Positions 63,224 to 64,000 of a stretch of 64,000 bases of DNA are shown here, piece by piece; positions within the stretch are counted from its first letter, which is position 1; every line of letters begins with the position of its first letter. The notes beneath the pieces were generated by a model, which was given only the letters and a program-made list of their open reading frames with translations, searched no databases and was not told where the DNA came from. A program made the position numbers and the translations under genes. Source of the DNA: Akkermansiaceae bacterium (GTDB taxonomy: Bacteria; Verrucomicrobiota; Verrucomicrobiia; Verrucomicrobiales; Akkermansiaceae). The stretch lies in NCBI GenBank assembly GCA_947491475.1, contig CANLKN010000001.1:1-64000 (forward strand), in the 5' to 3' direction.

Positions 63224-63352
63224 AACCACGAAAATCACGAATTACACGAAAGGTCCAAAGTCTGGGCGATGTCGTGGCAAGGCACGTTTTGGAGCAGCCG
63301 TTCACCCCCGTTCAGACTTTCATTTTTTGTGTTTTTCGTGAATTTAGTGGTT
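63224..63352. repeat. Inverted-end element of aaccacgaaaatcacgaa words (~129 bp)
   Basis: aaccacgaaaatcacgaattacacgaaag at left; ctttcattttttgtgtttttcgtgaatttagtggtt at right. Confidence 0.72.
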
Positions 63353-63369
63353 AGATATTGTGAGTGAGC

Positions 63370-63999
63370 TTAATGAATCACCGGCGACCGTCCCGTGATC
63401 CGGCGGAGGAAATAATGCAGAAGCACCGTAATCGAATTGCGGATCGCTCCCTGTGAGACTCTGGGCGAAGGCGCGCGATAGTGGATGGGGACTTCGATGA
63501 GTTTCTGCCTGCGTAGCAAATAGCGCAGTTCAGTCTGATGAAAATGCGCTTTTGAAAGCAGCGGGTATTCCACAATCTTGAGCAGGATCGGACGCCGGAA
63601 CGCTTGGTAGCCGGAGGTCATGTCTGCGAGCTTTGCACCGAGCAGCACGCGCGCGAGGATGGTCCCGCCTTTGCTCAGCAGACGTCGGCGGAATGGCGAG
63701 TCCACCATCGAGCCGCCGTTGATGTAACGGCTGCCGAAGGCGCAATCGTTGCCTTCGTTCAAAGCCCGCAGGAAAGCAGGGATCGCGTGGGGATCGTGGG
63801 ATAGCCCGCCATCCATCTCAATGATGATATCATGTCCGCCTTTCAAAGCCTCTCGGAATCCATTAAGGTATGCATCCACCACATTGCGGTTTTCCGGAAT
63901 CCACCTGGTGAGGAATCGGGAATCCTGCTTTTCAAGTTCCCTGCAGCATTCAAGAGTGCGGTCCTTGGAGATCCCATCTACAATAAAATACACGGTGCC
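63370..63999 (-). CDS. Family 2 glycosyltransferase (dolichyl-phosphate mannosyltransferase-like), 5' end beyond window
   Basis: YFIVDGISKDRTLECCRELEK; GHDIIIEMDGGLSHDPHAIPAFL; DCAFGSRYINGGS; DMTSGYQAFRR. Confidence 0.88.
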   Translation of the reverse strand, partial: GTVYFIVDGISKDRTLECCRELEKQDSRFLTRWIPENRNVVDAYLNGFREALKGGHDIIIEMDGGLSHDPHAIPAFLRALNEGNDCAFGSRYINGGSMVDSPFRRRLLSKGGTILARVLLGAKLADMTSGYQAFRRPILLKIVEYPLLSKAHFHQTELRYLLRRQKLIEVPIHYRAPSPRVSQGAIRNSITVLLHYFLRRITGRSPVIH

Positions 64000-64000
64000 G

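Overview
GC-rich chromosomal window whose gene content fits a Verrucomicrobiota genome; the taxonomy is inference, based on the TIGR04137-type small basic protein and the PVM-type microcompartment locus. Left to right: rho (partial), ppdK, priA(-), a secreted C39-type peptidase, pbpC, lpxA(-), proA, an orphan ABC ATPase, a pseudouridine synthase(-), a 51-aa small basic protein(-) missing from the ORF track, an ISAs1-type transposase remnant, and a DeoR regulator(-) divergent from a bacterial microcompartment operon (pduL, 3 BMC-H, ackA, 3 EutN/CcmL-type BMC-P, CoA-acylating aldehyde dehydrogenase, class II aldolase). Then dGTPase(-), a nuoG-H-I-J-K-L-M-N operon interrupted by three unrelated accessory modules, a SET-domain protein(-), parB, a LolC/E-like permease, GYF/RDD protein, a pqi/MCE-type transport cluster(-), STAS and SpoIIE/GAF proteins, xerC/D-like recombinase(-), lipoproteins, a sugar-acid type catabolic cluster, and a surface-glycan glycosyltransferase region(-) at the right end. 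The most unusual signals are: (1) several families of small inverted-end elements built from iterated short words, one flanking a four-helix-bundle (S23/IVP-like) gene inside the nuo operon, and some repeat-like sequence apparently absorbed in frame into coding sequence; (2) a 4 x 10-bp helically phased tandem repeat plus a 12-bp palindrome in the DeoR-BMC intergenic region; (3) three genes each split by one in-frame stop (TGA, TAA, TAG); (4) a LolC-like gene whose conserved N-terminus has no canonical start codon; (5) histone H1-like Lys/Ala tails on PPDK. All calls come from reading the sequence and supplied ORFs; no database search was run.
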